Shown: positions 1 through 8,126, numbered from the stretch's first letter. The stretch: 40,181 nt of DNA from Bacteroides sp. (GCA_014801585.1 JAAVDX010000002.1:1-40181), one strand, 5' to 3'. Notes: generated from the letters alone by a model not told the origin. Translations and numbers: made by a program.

Positions 1-53
1 TGGAACCTCCGTTAGGCTTTCGACATCCGTCGGAAGCCTTTGTAATTATCAGG
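1..53. repeat. Terminal direct repeat, left copy (att core or circular-contig overlap)
   Basis: These 53 bases are identical to the last 53 bases of the window (40129-40181), so the molecule can be closed into a circle of 40128 bp. Inside it lies a hairpin, GGCTTTCGAC (15-24) with GTCGGAAGCC (29-38), a 10-bp stem with one T-G wobble and a 4-base loop, followed by TTTGT. In the circular form this sits just downstream of the repressor gene and may terminate it. The integrase gene starts 145 bp away, which fits an attachment core. A plain assembly overlap of a circular genome would look the same. Confidence 0.85.
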
Positions 54-197
54 TTATCAATCATTTATGCCAAATTTTTCAAGCCTCAATATTGCGAAAA
101 ATGTAGGCCACGTCCAAAATCAGCTAAAATATTGGCTCTCAAAAGCTTGATTTCTTCGGCCGAATCCTCGTTTTCACCAATGTAGGCACCAGTTCAG
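54..197. other. Attachment-site arm region and integrase leader
   Basis: This stretch separates the terminal repeat from the integrase start and holds no gene. It carries ATGTAGGC at 101-108 and ATGTAGGCACCAG at 180-192. The same 13-mer occurs on the other side of the repeat at 40061-40073. TCAATCAT at 57-64 is also matched at 40092-40099. Short repeats on both sides of a core, next to an integrase, are what arm-type integrase binding sites look like. The copy at 180-192 lies directly before the integrase start codon and could couple integrase binding to autoregulation. This is inference from pattern and position. Confidence 0.5.
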
Positions 198-1346
198 ATG
201 GCAAAAATTAAAATTTCCGGCCGAAAGCGTGCTGACGGCAACATTTATCTTTTCGCAAGCATTTATATCAATCGTGAAAAAATTCGTATTCCGCTCGATA
301 TCGGAGTCAGTCCCAAGGAATGGGATCCGGAGCATGAATGTGTCAAGGGACGCACCGCCAGGGCCAACGACTATAATCTGATTATCGAGCATATCCGCTC
401 AAGGATTCATGACGCCTTCGTAAAGGCCAGGCTATCCGGAATCCGACTCTCTAAGGAGATTTTCCTACGGTTCTATGAATCGTCAGGAGAAGGCATCAAT
501 TTTATTTCCTACGCCCGACATCGTCTCACTACCCTCAATAATAGTCTTGAATATACTACCGTCTGCCATCATCTTTCAGTACTGAAGAAACTCGAACACT
601 TCAATCCTAACCTTCTGATTACGGATATCACCGCCGACTGGCTAAAGATCTACGCTGCTCATCTCAGAAATTACCACGGAAATAATCCGGCTACCGTCGG
701 TAAGAATATGTCAATTATAAAGATCCATGTCTCAGCGGCCATCCGCGAAGGTATAATCAATCAAAATCCTTTCGACGCTTACAGAATCCCCCACTCTGAT
801 CCGCAAGTCGTATATCTTACCCAGGATGAACTCGACCGATTGGTTAAACTCTATAATTCAGATCGACTCCCGGATAATCATCAGATCGTGCTGCGCTTCT
901 TTCTTTTCATGACTTTCACCGGGATGCACATTTCTGATGCTCGGGCGCTGCAGATCGGACAGATACGTAACGGAGTCATCACTTACACCCGAAAAAAGAC
1001 TCGTAGAGATGTCAAGGTTCCGCTCTCACAACCTGCAGCCCGCCTCGTAGATTTTTACAAGGGAGGACGTTATCGAGGGAATCTTTTCACCGATCTGCCA
1101 TCGGATCAGGCTTTCAACCGCCTTATCAAGATCATTTGCGAGTCTCAGGATATCCTGAAGCCGGTCAGTGCCAAGGCCGCCCGTCACACATTTGCCACCC
1201 TGTATTATAAATATAATCATGGAGATCTCGGAACACTCTCGAAATTGCTTGGCCACGCAAAAATCCAGACCACCATGATCTATGCCCACATCCTTGACGA
1301 AGAGAAGGCCGCCGGAGTGGCAGCCTTCAACAATTTCAAACTTTGA
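198..1346 (+). CDS. int: Tyrosine recombinase / phage integrase (Bacteroidetes type)
   Basis: This 382-aa protein is a site-specific tyrosine recombinase that would insert and excise the phage at its att site. The N-terminal arm-binding domain spans about residues 1-90, a SAM-like core-binding domain about 100-200, and the catalytic domain 205-382. Visible catalytic residues are Lys266/267 (YTRKKTRR), Arg329 in AARHTFAT, His353 in LLGH and the nucleophile Tyr362 in MIYAH. The first catalytic Arg of the family is replaced by His244 (FTGMHISDARAL). Loss of this Arg is known in IntDOT-type Bacteroides integrases. The gene is divergent from the repressor's neighbourhood across the att region and converges on the lysis genes with only 3 bp between stop codons. 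Confidence 0.93.
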   Translation: MAKIKISGRKRADGNIYLFASIYINREKIRIPLDIGVSPKEWDPEHECVKGRTARANDYNLIIEHIRSRIHDAFVKARLSGIRLSKEIFLRFYESSGEGINFISYARHRLTTLNNSLEYTTVCHHLSVLKKLEHFNPNLLITDITADWLKIYAAHLRNYHGNNPATVGKNMSIIKIHVSAAIREGIINQNPFDAYRIPHSDPQVVYLTQDELDRLVKLYNSDRLPDNHQIVLRFFLFMTFTGMHISDARALQIGQIRNGVITYTRKKTRRDVKVPLSQPAARLVDFYKGGRYRGNLFTDLPSDQAFNRLIKIICESQDILKPVSAKAARHTFATLYYKYNHGDLGTLSKLLGHAKIQTTMIYAHILDEEKAAGVAAFNNFKL

Positions 1347-1349
1347 ACA

Positions 1350-1898
1350 TCAATTACTTCTGCGCCTTATCCACACGGCGATAATCAGCCCGATGGTGAT
1401 AAGGCCCGTTATCCCGATTCTAATCAGGGCCTTCTGCCACCAATGGAGGACGTTGGTCACGACCGGCACTTCCACCGGATAAGGCGTGCGGGAAGCCTCG
1501 TTAATCACTCCCTGCGCTCTCAGTGAGTCATTCTCGGCACGCAATCGCGAATTCGTTTCGTTGAGTGATGCCGAGCGGTCGATAATATGCCACCGGTCGA
1601 ATCCCACCATCCTGCCGAGAGAGTCGAGAATAGGTGCTACCGAATCAGTGCGCTGCTCGATAATTCTCTCCAGGATCTTCACAGTATCGCGCTCGATCAG
1701 CCGCTGAGTGTGGAGAACTGTGTCGGTGCGGATCACTGTATACTCCATCGGGATATACTCCCTTTTTATCGAACTGCATCCTCCGAGGGAGAGAATTATC
1801 AGAAGTATCAAGGCGAGCAGAAACCCGGAGAGAATCCCCAGACACTTCACCAGAGGGTTATCATTGCCATCCATATTATTTCCCATATTTGGCCACAT
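1350..1898 (-). CDS. Putative unimolecular spanin (lipoprotein with C-terminal membrane anchor)
   Basis: This 182-aa protein has an N-terminal hydrophobic segment (about 19-40) ending in a lipobox-like LSLGGC with Cys41, a helical coiled-coil-prone middle (about 50-135), and a C-terminal transmembrane segment (about 158-177) followed by Arg-rich residues. An outer-membrane lipid anchor plus a C-terminal inner-membrane anchor is the arrangement known for u-spanins such as T1 gp11, which fuse the two membranes at the end of lysis. It lies directly after the amidase and holin, which supports this role. The start at 1898 overlaps the amidase end by 23 bp. A Met at 1874, one base after the amidase stop, is the alternative start. 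An Rz-like accessory protein of another type is possible. Confidence 0.6.
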   Translation of the reverse strand: MWPNMGNNMDGNDNPLVKCLGILSGFLLALILLIILSLGGCSSIKREYIPMEYTVIRTDTVLHTQRLIERDTVKILERIIEQRTDSVAPILDSLGRMVGFDRWHIIDRSASLNETNSRLRAENDSLRAQGVINEASRTPYPVEVPVVTNVLHWWQKALIRIGITGLITIGLIIAVWIRRRSN

Positions 1899-2492
1899 AT
1901 TTCCTGATCGCGTCTACATGAAGTCTGACGAGTTCCTGCATCCCCTCCGGAGAGTTAAGGAAATCGACGTCGGATCGGTTATCCTGAAACATATTCTCCG
2001 TCAATACGGCTGGACACCGGGAAGCCGACAGAATGTAGATATCCGACTTTTGATTGATCGGCCACGTCCAATACTTCCCAGCGGGTATCGCACGATTCCC
2101 AGTCAGACCGCGAGCCTTAGCCAGGTCGGTGAAGATCCCTGCCAATTCTTTCGATTTGGCCGATGAATTCTTGGAGACATATACGGAGAATCCCCGGGCA
2201 TCGTGCCATTTACCATCGGCTCCGGCGGCGTTATTATGCACCGATATCAGCACACAGTTGGCAGTGCCGAACTTTGAGCACGCATCATTAATGCGCTTGA
2301 CGCGGGTGGTCAGAGAAGTGTCAGTCGACTCCGGAGTCACCATGATCACATCGAGACCTTCGGCCTCGAGAGCCGCCTTCAGAGCTGCGGTACAACGGCG
2401 CGCCCATTCCGGTTCGCGCAACGATGGAGGATTGTCGGGGCTATGCTTCCCCTTCGTGTCGGATCCATGTCCGTTATCAAGTAAATTTTCAT
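1876..2492 (-). CDS. N-acetylmuramoyl-L-alanine amidase (endolysin), with apparent frameshift near the start
   Basis: This is an Amidase_3-type zinc amidase that would cleave the peptidoglycan stem peptide at lysis. The long frame shows ISVHNNAA (second zinc His) and LTENMFQDN (catalytic Glu). The family's first zinc ligand lies in an N-terminal GHG motif. It is present at about 2464-2475 as LLDNGHGSDTKGKHSP in the same frame, but that frame has no ATG, GTG or usable TTG upstream of the motif and meets a stop at about 2500. An ATG at 2492 (MKIYL...) reads toward it in another frame, off by one base, with the shift falling at about 2478-2481. A start at TTG 2421 would lose the zinc ligand. Possibilities are a sequencing error, a real lesion, or recoding. 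The gene lies between the holin and the spanin. Confidence 0.85.
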
Positions 2493-2522
2493 CGTAATAT
2501 GATTAAGAGTTATGATTGCAGA

Positions 2523-2837
2523 TTAAGCGCCTACACTGATTGTCGGCGGCGTGGGCCCACCTTTTGACGCCTCCAGCCTCTCTACGAGCTGCAGGATCTG
2601 AGCTTTGAATGTGGCCTCGTTTGAAGAATAATGCGCGGAGATGCCGAAGATAGAGCCACAGAATCCGAGCGACAGACCGAAGTAAGTCAGGACCGATGCA
2701 TGGATTTCTCCTCGAGGTTCCATATACATCGAGAGAAAGATGCAGACGATTGCAGCCGTCATGCATACAAAACACATCGAATACATCAGAACCTCCTTGA
2801 AGCTCAGTTTATCGAATTCTTCTTTAAGATGCTTCAT
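2523..2837 (-). CDS. Putative holin (two transmembrane segments)
   Basis: This 104-aa protein has a charged N-terminus (MKHLKEEFDK), two hydrophobic segments (about residues 16-39 and 48-70) and a charged, helical C-terminal tail. The size and topology match class II-like holins, and it sits immediately upstream of the amidase in transcription order. I chose the ATG at 2837 because a strong ribosome binding site, GGAGGTGG (minus strand, 2840-2847), lies at the right distance. That site is embedded in the last codons of the preceding gene, giving translational coupling. An ATG at 2873 would add 12 residues but would ignore this site. The family is not recognised by sequence, so the holin call rests on topology and context. 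Confidence 0.55.
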   Translation of the reverse strand: MKHLKEEFDKLSFKEVLMYSMCFVCMTAAIVCIFLSMYMEPRGEIHASVLTYFGLSLGFCGSIFGISAHYSSNEATFKAQILQLVERLEASKGGPTPPTISVGA

Positions 2838-3183
2838 GGCCACCTCCTTCCTCCGAGACATCCAATTGATCACCTTCGGGACTCTCCGGTGCGTCCGAAT
2901 CTTCCGGCCGACCCTCTATATAAGCGCTATCCAACTTCTCTTCACGCAGAGCAAATGTCTGGGCTCGCTCCTCATGAAAAGCCTTCATCGCTTCCTCTCG
3001 TTCGTTCTTAAAGGCGAGAGCGTCTTCCGCCGAGATCTCCATCCAATTCTCCGCAGAGTCATTTCCACCGACCGCAACGCGCGTCGCGATAATACGATCG
3101 ATAATATCCACCTCCCCTTTTTGAGTGAGAAACTTCCCTTCTCCCGGCTGGAGAATAACTGTTGTAAATGATTCCTGTGTCAT
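2824..3183 (-). CDS. Conserved-looking phage protein of unknown function
   Basis: This 119-aa, soluble, acidic protein has an N-terminal strand-like part (SFTTVILQPGEGKFLTQ) and a helical, Glu-rich second half (about residues 57-90), followed by an acidic tail rich in Pro, Glu, Asp and Gly. It lies between the BspA-like tail protein and the holin, and overlaps the holin start by 14 bp. I do not recognise the family. The position suggests a small accessory tail or fibre-assembly protein, but nothing in the sequence proves this. Confidence 0.7.
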   Translation of the reverse strand: MTQESFTTVILQPGEGKFLTQKGEVDIIDRIIATRVAVGGNDSAENWMEISAEDALAFKNEREEAMKAFHEERAQTFALREEKLDSAYIEGRPEDSDAPESPEGDQLDVSEEGGGHEAS

Positions 3184-3203
3184 ATCTTATTATATTTTTA
3201 GTA

Positions 3204-4421
3204 TTAACTTACCACCGTAAATCCCAAAGATAGAGCTAAAGCAAGTTCCTCGTCTGTCAATGTGTCATATGTTTCTGCACTGAAGATCAGCTGAGGATTT
3301 TTCGTGCATTGTTTCAATCCATTGATTACGGACATCGCCGATGTATGAGTAAGAGGGCAATCCCCGAGGTCTAATGTATAATTACTGTAATTCTTACCGA
3401 AGGATAAGTTCCTAAGAGAAGAACACCCGTAAAACATACGTATCGGAGAACTTCGATTAAACATAAAATCAAAGTTTCGAATATCCAACGTTTTAAGAGC
3501 GCCGCAATATGCGAACATGCTGTAATACTGCGTTACATTTTTTGATACGAAGGCGCTTAAATCCAAAGATTCCAATGCATGACAATCTGAAAACATTCCT
3601 GCAAGAGTACTGATATTTTGCGTATTAATCCAGTTTATATTAATTGACTTCAGTAAATAGCAGTTGTCAAACATAGAACTCACATCAGTGCAGCTCTTCA
3701 CATTCCACCCCGATACGTTAAGCGATTCAAGAGAACTGCAACCCTCAAACATACTACTGAACGATTTGACATTTTTCGTATCAAAACCTCCAAGATCTAA
3801 CTTTTTCAGACTATAACAACCATAAAACATATATTCCATTGTAGTCACATTCAAGGTGTTAAACCCTGATACATCCAACTCAATAACTTTCCCGAGATTC
3901 AACATATTTTCCATTTTTTTCATCTGGGTTGTATCAAGAGCTGTCAGATCCACAACAGGTGCATCTGATGTGATTTTAAGATCATTATAAGGCACGTAGC
4001 ACACCACTTTCAGATAAGATACTCCAAACAATCTTATAGTTCTAAGAAATCGACCGTTCGAAAATAAATACTGATTGGTGAAGCCCAACGGATAACCTGT
4101 AGGAGTTAAACTTTCCCCGAGGACAAATCCAAAATATGATGAATTTGTCGAAAATTTCTCCGTAGGAATATACTCAATTCTATTAGGCTCGCACACCATA
4201 AGAGTGGCAAAACCCCACATTACTTTGAGTAATCGCCAACCGGCATGAATAAAGTACAACGTCTCGCTGTCCGGGGAGGATATTGCGCCATACTCTGCTA
4301 AAGTACACCACTTAAATTTCAGCTGGCTGAGATGCTCCTGCAGACTCGGCACAGGCATCTCCAGTTCCCTCACTTCCCCCGACTCCAGAGGCACACGTAT
4401 TTTTCTTAATATTTCCGACAT
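3204..4421 (-). CDS. BspA-like leucine-rich repeat tail/receptor-binding protein (DUF285-type repeats)
   Basis: This 405-aa protein contains six repeats of the MF-x-x-C type: MFYGC at 198, MFEGC at 224, MFDNC at 250, MFSDC at 276, MFAYC at 302 and MFYGC at 329, a period of 26-27 residues. The repeat units (L..LDLSGFDTKNV..) are those of the BspA-like/DUF285 surface proteins. The first 160 residues are unique and may attach it to the tail. It has no signal peptide, and lies at the end of the tail-fibre block, so it is best read as a phage fibre tip or receptor-binding protein. The gene is visibly more AT-rich than its neighbours, which suggests separate acquisition. It overlaps the next upstream gene by 16 bp. 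Confidence 0.75.
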   Translation of the reverse strand: MSEILRKIRVPLESGEVRELEMPVPSLQEHLSQLKFKWCTLAEYGAISSPDSETLYFIHAGWRLLKVMWGFATLMVCEPNRIEYIPTEKFSTNSSYFGFVLGESLTPTGYPLGFTNQYLFSNGRFLRTIRLFGVSYLKVVCYVPYNDLKITSDAPVVDLTALDTTQMKKMENMLNLGKVIELDVSGFNTLNVTTMEYMFYGCYSLKKLDLGGFDTKNVKSFSSMFEGCSSLESLNVSGWNVKSCTDVSSMFDNCYLLKSININWINTQNISTLAGMFSDCHALESLDLSAFVSKNVTQYYSMFAYCGALKTLDIRNFDFMFNRSSPIRMFYGCSSLRNLSFGKNYSNYTLDLGDCPLTHTSAMSVINGLKQCTKNPQLIFSAETYDTLTDEELALALSLGFTVVS

Positions 4422-5248
4422 ATCTTCAAAGTTGAATTATACATTTCAGGATTGACATGCCGAAGAGTCTCACGGCACTTGTCTACCTCCTTGAATTTCA
4501 CATCAGTCAGCACATGCTGAAATCCTAATTTGTTCGCCAGAGCGTTCATCGAATCGCAGAAATCATCCAGAAGGAGCATCGGCTTCAGTCCGAACTCCCG
4601 AGCAACCTGCGCTATATATTTCTGCTCCAGCATAAGATCAGGAGTAAGTTTCTCATCATCGTCGAACATCTTGCTGTGATGCCGCGAAAGATAGAGAGCA
4701 TTGTCGATCCATCCCGCGCAATAGCGATCACGCGCTGCCATGTTGCGAAAACCGACTATTCCGGTATTATATGCTCCCGGAATCTCCATATCAAGCCCGT
4801 TAGAAGCAAAATGATCCGCGCATGGTGCAAGCACCTTCGCCATATCAGTATAGAAGAACTCCGGCTCGGTGTATTGCGCTATCACATCCCAGTCCGACTC
4901 AAATATCGCCCGTGCGCAACGCTCCGACTTGATGAATACATCCCCGTCGATATGCACGTCGCCCGGCTCGGCATGCCGAAGAGCATACGCCTTACCCACA
5001 GCCCATATTCTCGGATGCAGTTCCTCGGAAATCTCATCGAGCGAAGTATAGACATTATCGTAAGGGAGATGAGCCAGAAGAGCAGCCCCCAAAGAATCGG
5101 CATGCAGCTCAGCCTTAATTCCCAATCGTCGGACGTAGGCAAGCGACAAAGCATAATACCATATCATCCCGAACATCCTTGAGGGAGTGTCCAGCCCCCA
5201 CACTTTAACGAAAAGAGGCCGAGTATTAAAGGAGTGAATTATCTTCAT
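4406..5248 (-). CDS. DUF6734-like, glycosyltransferase-like protein in the tail-fibre module
   Basis: This 280-aa protein begins MKIIHSFNTRPLF and continues with a Rossmann/GT-A-like layout: AYVRRLGIKAELHADSLG, then HPRIWAVGKAYAL and HIDGDVFI near residues 100-107. The DGD in the latter resembles the DxD nucleotide-sugar/metal motif of GT-A glycosyltransferases. From memory this matches the Bacteroidetes family DUF6734, whose activity is not established. The start at 5248 (MKIIHSF) is preferred to 5260 because it matches the family start. Both overlap the upstream gene. Its location between two fibre genes suggests a role in modifying the fibre or host surface sugars. No signal peptide or membrane segment is present. 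Confidence 0.65.
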   Translation of the reverse strand: MKIIHSFNTRPLFVKVWGLDTPSRMFGMIWYYALSLAYVRRLGIKAELHADSLGAALLAHLPYDNVYTSLDEISEELHPRIWAVGKAYALRHAEPGDVHIDGDVFIKSERCARAIFESDWDVIAQYTEPEFFYTDMAKVLAPCADHFASNGLDMEIPGAYNTGIVGFRNMAARDRYCAGWIDNALYLSRHHSKMFDDDEKLTPDLMLEQKYIAQVAREFGLKPMLLLDDFCDSMNALANKLGFQHVLTDVKFKEVDKCRETLRHVNPEMYNSTLKICRKY

Positions 5249-5879
5249 CTTCAATATCATTTAAGGGTTCCACTTCAGATTCATCCGTCAGACTCTCAAG
5301 ATCTATATCCCAATCACCTATCCTGATATAGCCCGAAGAGTAATAATAGTAATAATCAGCTGCCTCCGGCTCCGTATCAGCAACCTTCAGAACCGGCACC
5401 CGATAAATATCCCTGTCAGTGACAAATTCCATAAACCCGACAATCGAAATCCCGGCATCTGAACCATCGCGCCCCGGGATTCCGTCCTCCCCCTTTATGT
5501 AAGGAAGAAGCGCCCGGAAGGATGGGACGGAAGCGCAGCTGCATTTCTGCTCAGTCAGCTTAACACCGGTTGGGTATCGACGCACGAGGACCCGGATCTC
5601 TCCCTGCATGTTGGCATCATCAGGGAGATAGTAGTAAATCTCACACATCAGATCCCTGCAGGGCATAAGGTCATGATTCGCTACCAGCACAATCAGTCTC
5701 TCATCCGATTCTTTATGGCAGTTGAATAATTCCCCGTTGCGTCGCCCGGCCCAAAATTCCGAGTTACCCGATATCAGACGGATTTCAAAATCAAAATCCG
5801 GAATCCCGGTCGCCACACCGCATGGATTCACCATATCGATGGCCAGGGGGAAACTCTCTTTATAATATATCGTACTCAT
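5226..5879 (-). CDS. Putative tail fibre / baseplate protein with collagen-like motif
   Basis: This 217-aa protein has a beta-rich N-terminal region (SFPLAIDMVNP..DFDFEIRLISGN) similar in style to phage upper-baseplate or fibre-attachment domains. A short collagen-like stretch (GEDGIPGRDGSD, around residues 129-140) follows, then a compact C-terminal segment rich in Tyr and acidic residues. Collagen-like Gly-X-Y linkers are common between the trimeric parts of tail fibres. It overlaps the glycosyltransferase-like gene by 23 bp and follows another fibre gene by 10 bp, so the three are probably co-transcribed. The assignment rests on motif and context. Confidence 0.6.
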   Translation of the reverse strand: MSTIYYKESFPLAIDMVNPCGVATGIPDFDFEIRLISGNSEFWAGRRNGELFNCHKESDERLIVLVANHDLMPCRDLMCEIYYYLPDDANMQGEIRVLVRRYPTGVKLTEQKCSCASVPSFRALLPYIKGEDGIPGRDGSDAGISIVGFMEFVTDRDIYRVPVLKVADTEPEAADYYYYYSSGYIRIGDWDIDLESLTDESEVEPLNDIEDEDNSLL

Positions 5880-5889
5880 ATGTTTTCTG

Positions 5890-6873
5890 TTATGCAGTGG
5901 CCCAGGTCAGATTGCTCATCCATGTCAGACCTTCTCTTTGGATTGTCTCGAATACGTTGGAGCTGACAACGACTGTCAGAGGTTTTGTCCGGACAATATC
6001 CCGATCGAAATTATTGGCAAGATACCCTATCGAGGATATCCGGGTGGAAGCCGTCGGTCCATACTGAAATTCCGTCGAGCAGTCATCATTTACTCCTCTC
6101 AGATCGAGAGTCTCGATAGCATCCGGGATATTGGCCAGATGAAATTGCCAGAGTTTCGGACATTGAGCCAGGAAGTTATTCATGGCCCAGGCCGACGATA
6201 TCGACGTCATATCGATCTCCCCTATTATTGCGCGAAGTGACTGACAGTTGTGGAATGCCCGTTTCATCGACGTCGGTCGGACAGAATCGCTCCAGCCATT
6301 CGCTCCCAGCACTATGGCATGAGGCAGCGAATTATTGACACATGCATAATCCAGAGTCAGCGAGGAATCCGACGACTTCACGCCTACCGGAAGATTCACC
6401 GGTGAACTACACTGCACTCCACCCATGAAGGGGGTGTATCGATCGAGCAACACCTTCCACGCTTCCGCTTCGCTAAGCCATTCGCCGCAGCAGTAGCAGG
6501 GCTTCACATTCTCGGCGGGATAATATCCGTTGACACGAAGATTCTCCCCGCTCCGGAGGGGATCGATTTCCGGCCATGCCACCGACGAACTTACCACACC
6601 CGCCCAGAGCGCCTGAAGGATCAGGGAGACGATGCGGCCCCTGCTGCTTATCAGTTCGCTCTCAAGATTCCCGGTGTAAAGGATATCTGAAGGGAGGGAA
6701 GACTTTTTTATTCTTTCTCCATCGAGAAGAGCCGAGAGATCTCCGGCCGACGACTTCATGCCGGTATTAAGACGATCGAGCACCGTCGCAATCATATCCG
6801 GAGTAACGACATTCCGGCCGTCGGCCGACATTATCATACCGATAAGGGTATCTGTATCTATCTGACTTGCCAT
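5890..6873 (-). CDS. Putative tail fibre protein with degenerate leucine-rich repeats
   Basis: This 327-aa protein has a helical N-terminus (about 1-90, MASQIDTDTLIGMIMSADGRN..LDRLNTG) of a kind seen in Bacteroides phage fibre proteins. A Cys pair region, CYCCGEWLSEAEAW, follows near residues 125-138. The C-terminal third contains weak BspA-like units (AFHNCQSLRAIIGEIDMTSI..; AQCPKLWQFHLANIP..LDLRGVN). It therefore looks like a shorter or degenerate relative of the repeat protein at 3204-4421. It is the first gene of the fibre block, with an 86-bp AT-rich gap upstream (6874-6959) in which I see no clear promoter. Confidence 0.6.
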   Translation of the reverse strand: MASQIDTDTLIGMIMSADGRNVVTPDMIATVLDRLNTGMKSSAGDLSALLDGERIKKSSLPSDILYTGNLESELISSRGRIVSLILQALWAGVVSSSVAWPEIDPLRSGENLRVNGYYPAENVKPCYCCGEWLSEAEAWKVLLDRYTPFMGGVQCSSPVNLPVGVKSSDSSLTLDYACVNNSLPHAIVLGANGWSDSVRPTSMKRAFHNCQSLRAIIGEIDMTSISSAWAMNNFLAQCPKLWQFHLANIPDAIETLDLRGVNDDCSTEFQYGPTASTRISSIGYLANNFDRDIVRTKPLTVVVSSNVFETIQREGLTWMSNLTWATA

Positions 6874-6959
6874 AAGTATCTATTTAAAATACACTTATAT
6901 AATCCGGTGCTCTGAGAAACACTTTCTTATTTTCAAGAACTACTTAAAATTTCAAATTT

Positions 6960-8126
6960 TTAACTAAACCGAATATCGAAAGTATCGCTGAAGCGTCGCG
7001 GGCGCTGACCCGCTGCCGTCGTCGACATCATGGGAGTCGGGAAATCGGTGGTTTCAGCGAATTCGATATTAATTGTAAATATTTTCGGTTCGTTCAGGAG
7101 CGCCGGAAACGAGAGGTCATCCGCTGTGACGATCACCTTCACGGGTTGCGGAGCAATTCCCTCGAGCCATACATCCTCGCTCGAGAGAAGATCGAACAGG
7201 CGGGAGATCTCCCCGGGATCGAGCACCGGTGTATGAGCTGTGGCCTTCATACCGACCGGAGTCCGCATGGCCACGGCCGCCGAAGTGTCAGTGGCCGGAT
7301 CATAGCGCGTCGATATCTCCTTCTCTCCAGCCTCCGGAGATATCTCCAGATCCTGACTGAGCTCCATGCGCTCCTTCACTCCGAAAGAATTGCGGAAGAT
7401 CAGCCGATAGTCGGCCGTGCGCGGTTCGCTCTCCCGAATCAGGATCCTGCAGGAGAAGATACCGTTGACCATGACATCGAACTGCGCCGGGAGAAATCGG
7501 TGAAGCTCATAGAATCGGCGTCGGAGCATGGCCACATCGAGAGCGTTGACACCGGGATCACACTCGAATTCCTCAGAGTATCCCATAAGCAGATCGCGCA
7601 CCTCGATGATCATTTCGCCCTCGGAGATGAAATAGAGAAGAGAAATTTCCGTCTCCCGCATCACGATCAGCCAGTCGTCGGAATAATTCGTCATGAAGAA
7701 ATTTCCGGAATGATTTAGCAGACGCGCCTGAAAGACATCGGTCTTTTCAGCGGCATACCGGCGGAAATTCTGCGTCGAGACCCCTCCCGGAAAGGCCACA
7801 AGAGTGAAAGAATCATCCGGAGTGTTATCCTGTGTGACATAAATCACAAAATATCGGCTGCTAAAATCGCCCGTATTATCCAGCACATTCACTACCGGCA
7901 GCGTATTCCCTTCAGGGACATCCGGAATAAAGTCGACGGCTGCATCGATCACATCTGCAAGATTCAGCGATATCGGAGGCATTGCATGTCCCTCGAATAT
8001 CGTATGGCCCGATCCGCCGCTCACGATATAATTCACAGTTGTCCCGGTTCGGCCCGCAGGGATATCCAGAATGACGGGATTTCCACTGAAGACGTAGCCG
8101 GAATATATGTTCTGAAGAGTCGCCAT
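6960..8126 (-). CDS. Phage tail/baseplate protein of unknown type
   Basis: This 388-aa, largely beta-strand protein begins MATLQNIYSGYVFSGNPVILDIPAG and contains a middle section (ISEGEMIIEVRDLLMGYSEEFE) and a C-terminal section resembling baseplate modules. It has no signal peptide or membrane segment. It sits between the large tail proteins (tape measure and the 691-aa protein) and the fibres, where distal tail or baseplate proteins are usually encoded. I do not recognise a named family. A structural virion role is the likely reading. Confidence 0.6.
   Translation of the reverse strand: MATLQNIYSGYVFSGNPVILDIPAGRTGTTVNYIVSGGSGHTIFEGHAMPPISLNLADVIDAAVDFIPDVPEGNTLPVVNVLDNTGDFSSRYFVIYVTQDNTPDDSFTLVAFPGGVSTQNFRRYAAEKTDVFQARLLNHSGNFFMTNYSDDWLIVMRETEISLLYFISEGEMIIEVRDLLMGYSEEFECDPGVNALDVAMLRRRFYELHRFLPAQFDVMVNGIFSCRILIRESEPRTADYRLIFRNSFGVKERMELSQDLEISPEAGEKEISTRYDPATDTSAAVAMRTPVGMKATAHTPVLDPGEISRLFDLLSSEDVWLEGIAPQPVKVIVTADDLSFPALLNEPKIFTINIEFAETTDFPTPMMSTTAAGQRPRRFSDTFDIRFS

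Noticed and set aside
1..53. tRNA 3' end as the att core
   Set aside because: The hairpin in the terminal repeat does not fit a T-arm plus acceptor end, and no CCA-proximal pattern is visible.
2478..2492. Canonical -1 slippery heptamer (AAATTTA) explaining the amidase frameshift
   Set aside because: The heptamer is present at the start of the gene, but its codon phase belongs to the amidase frame and not to the ATG frame, so a standard tandem slip would go the wrong way.
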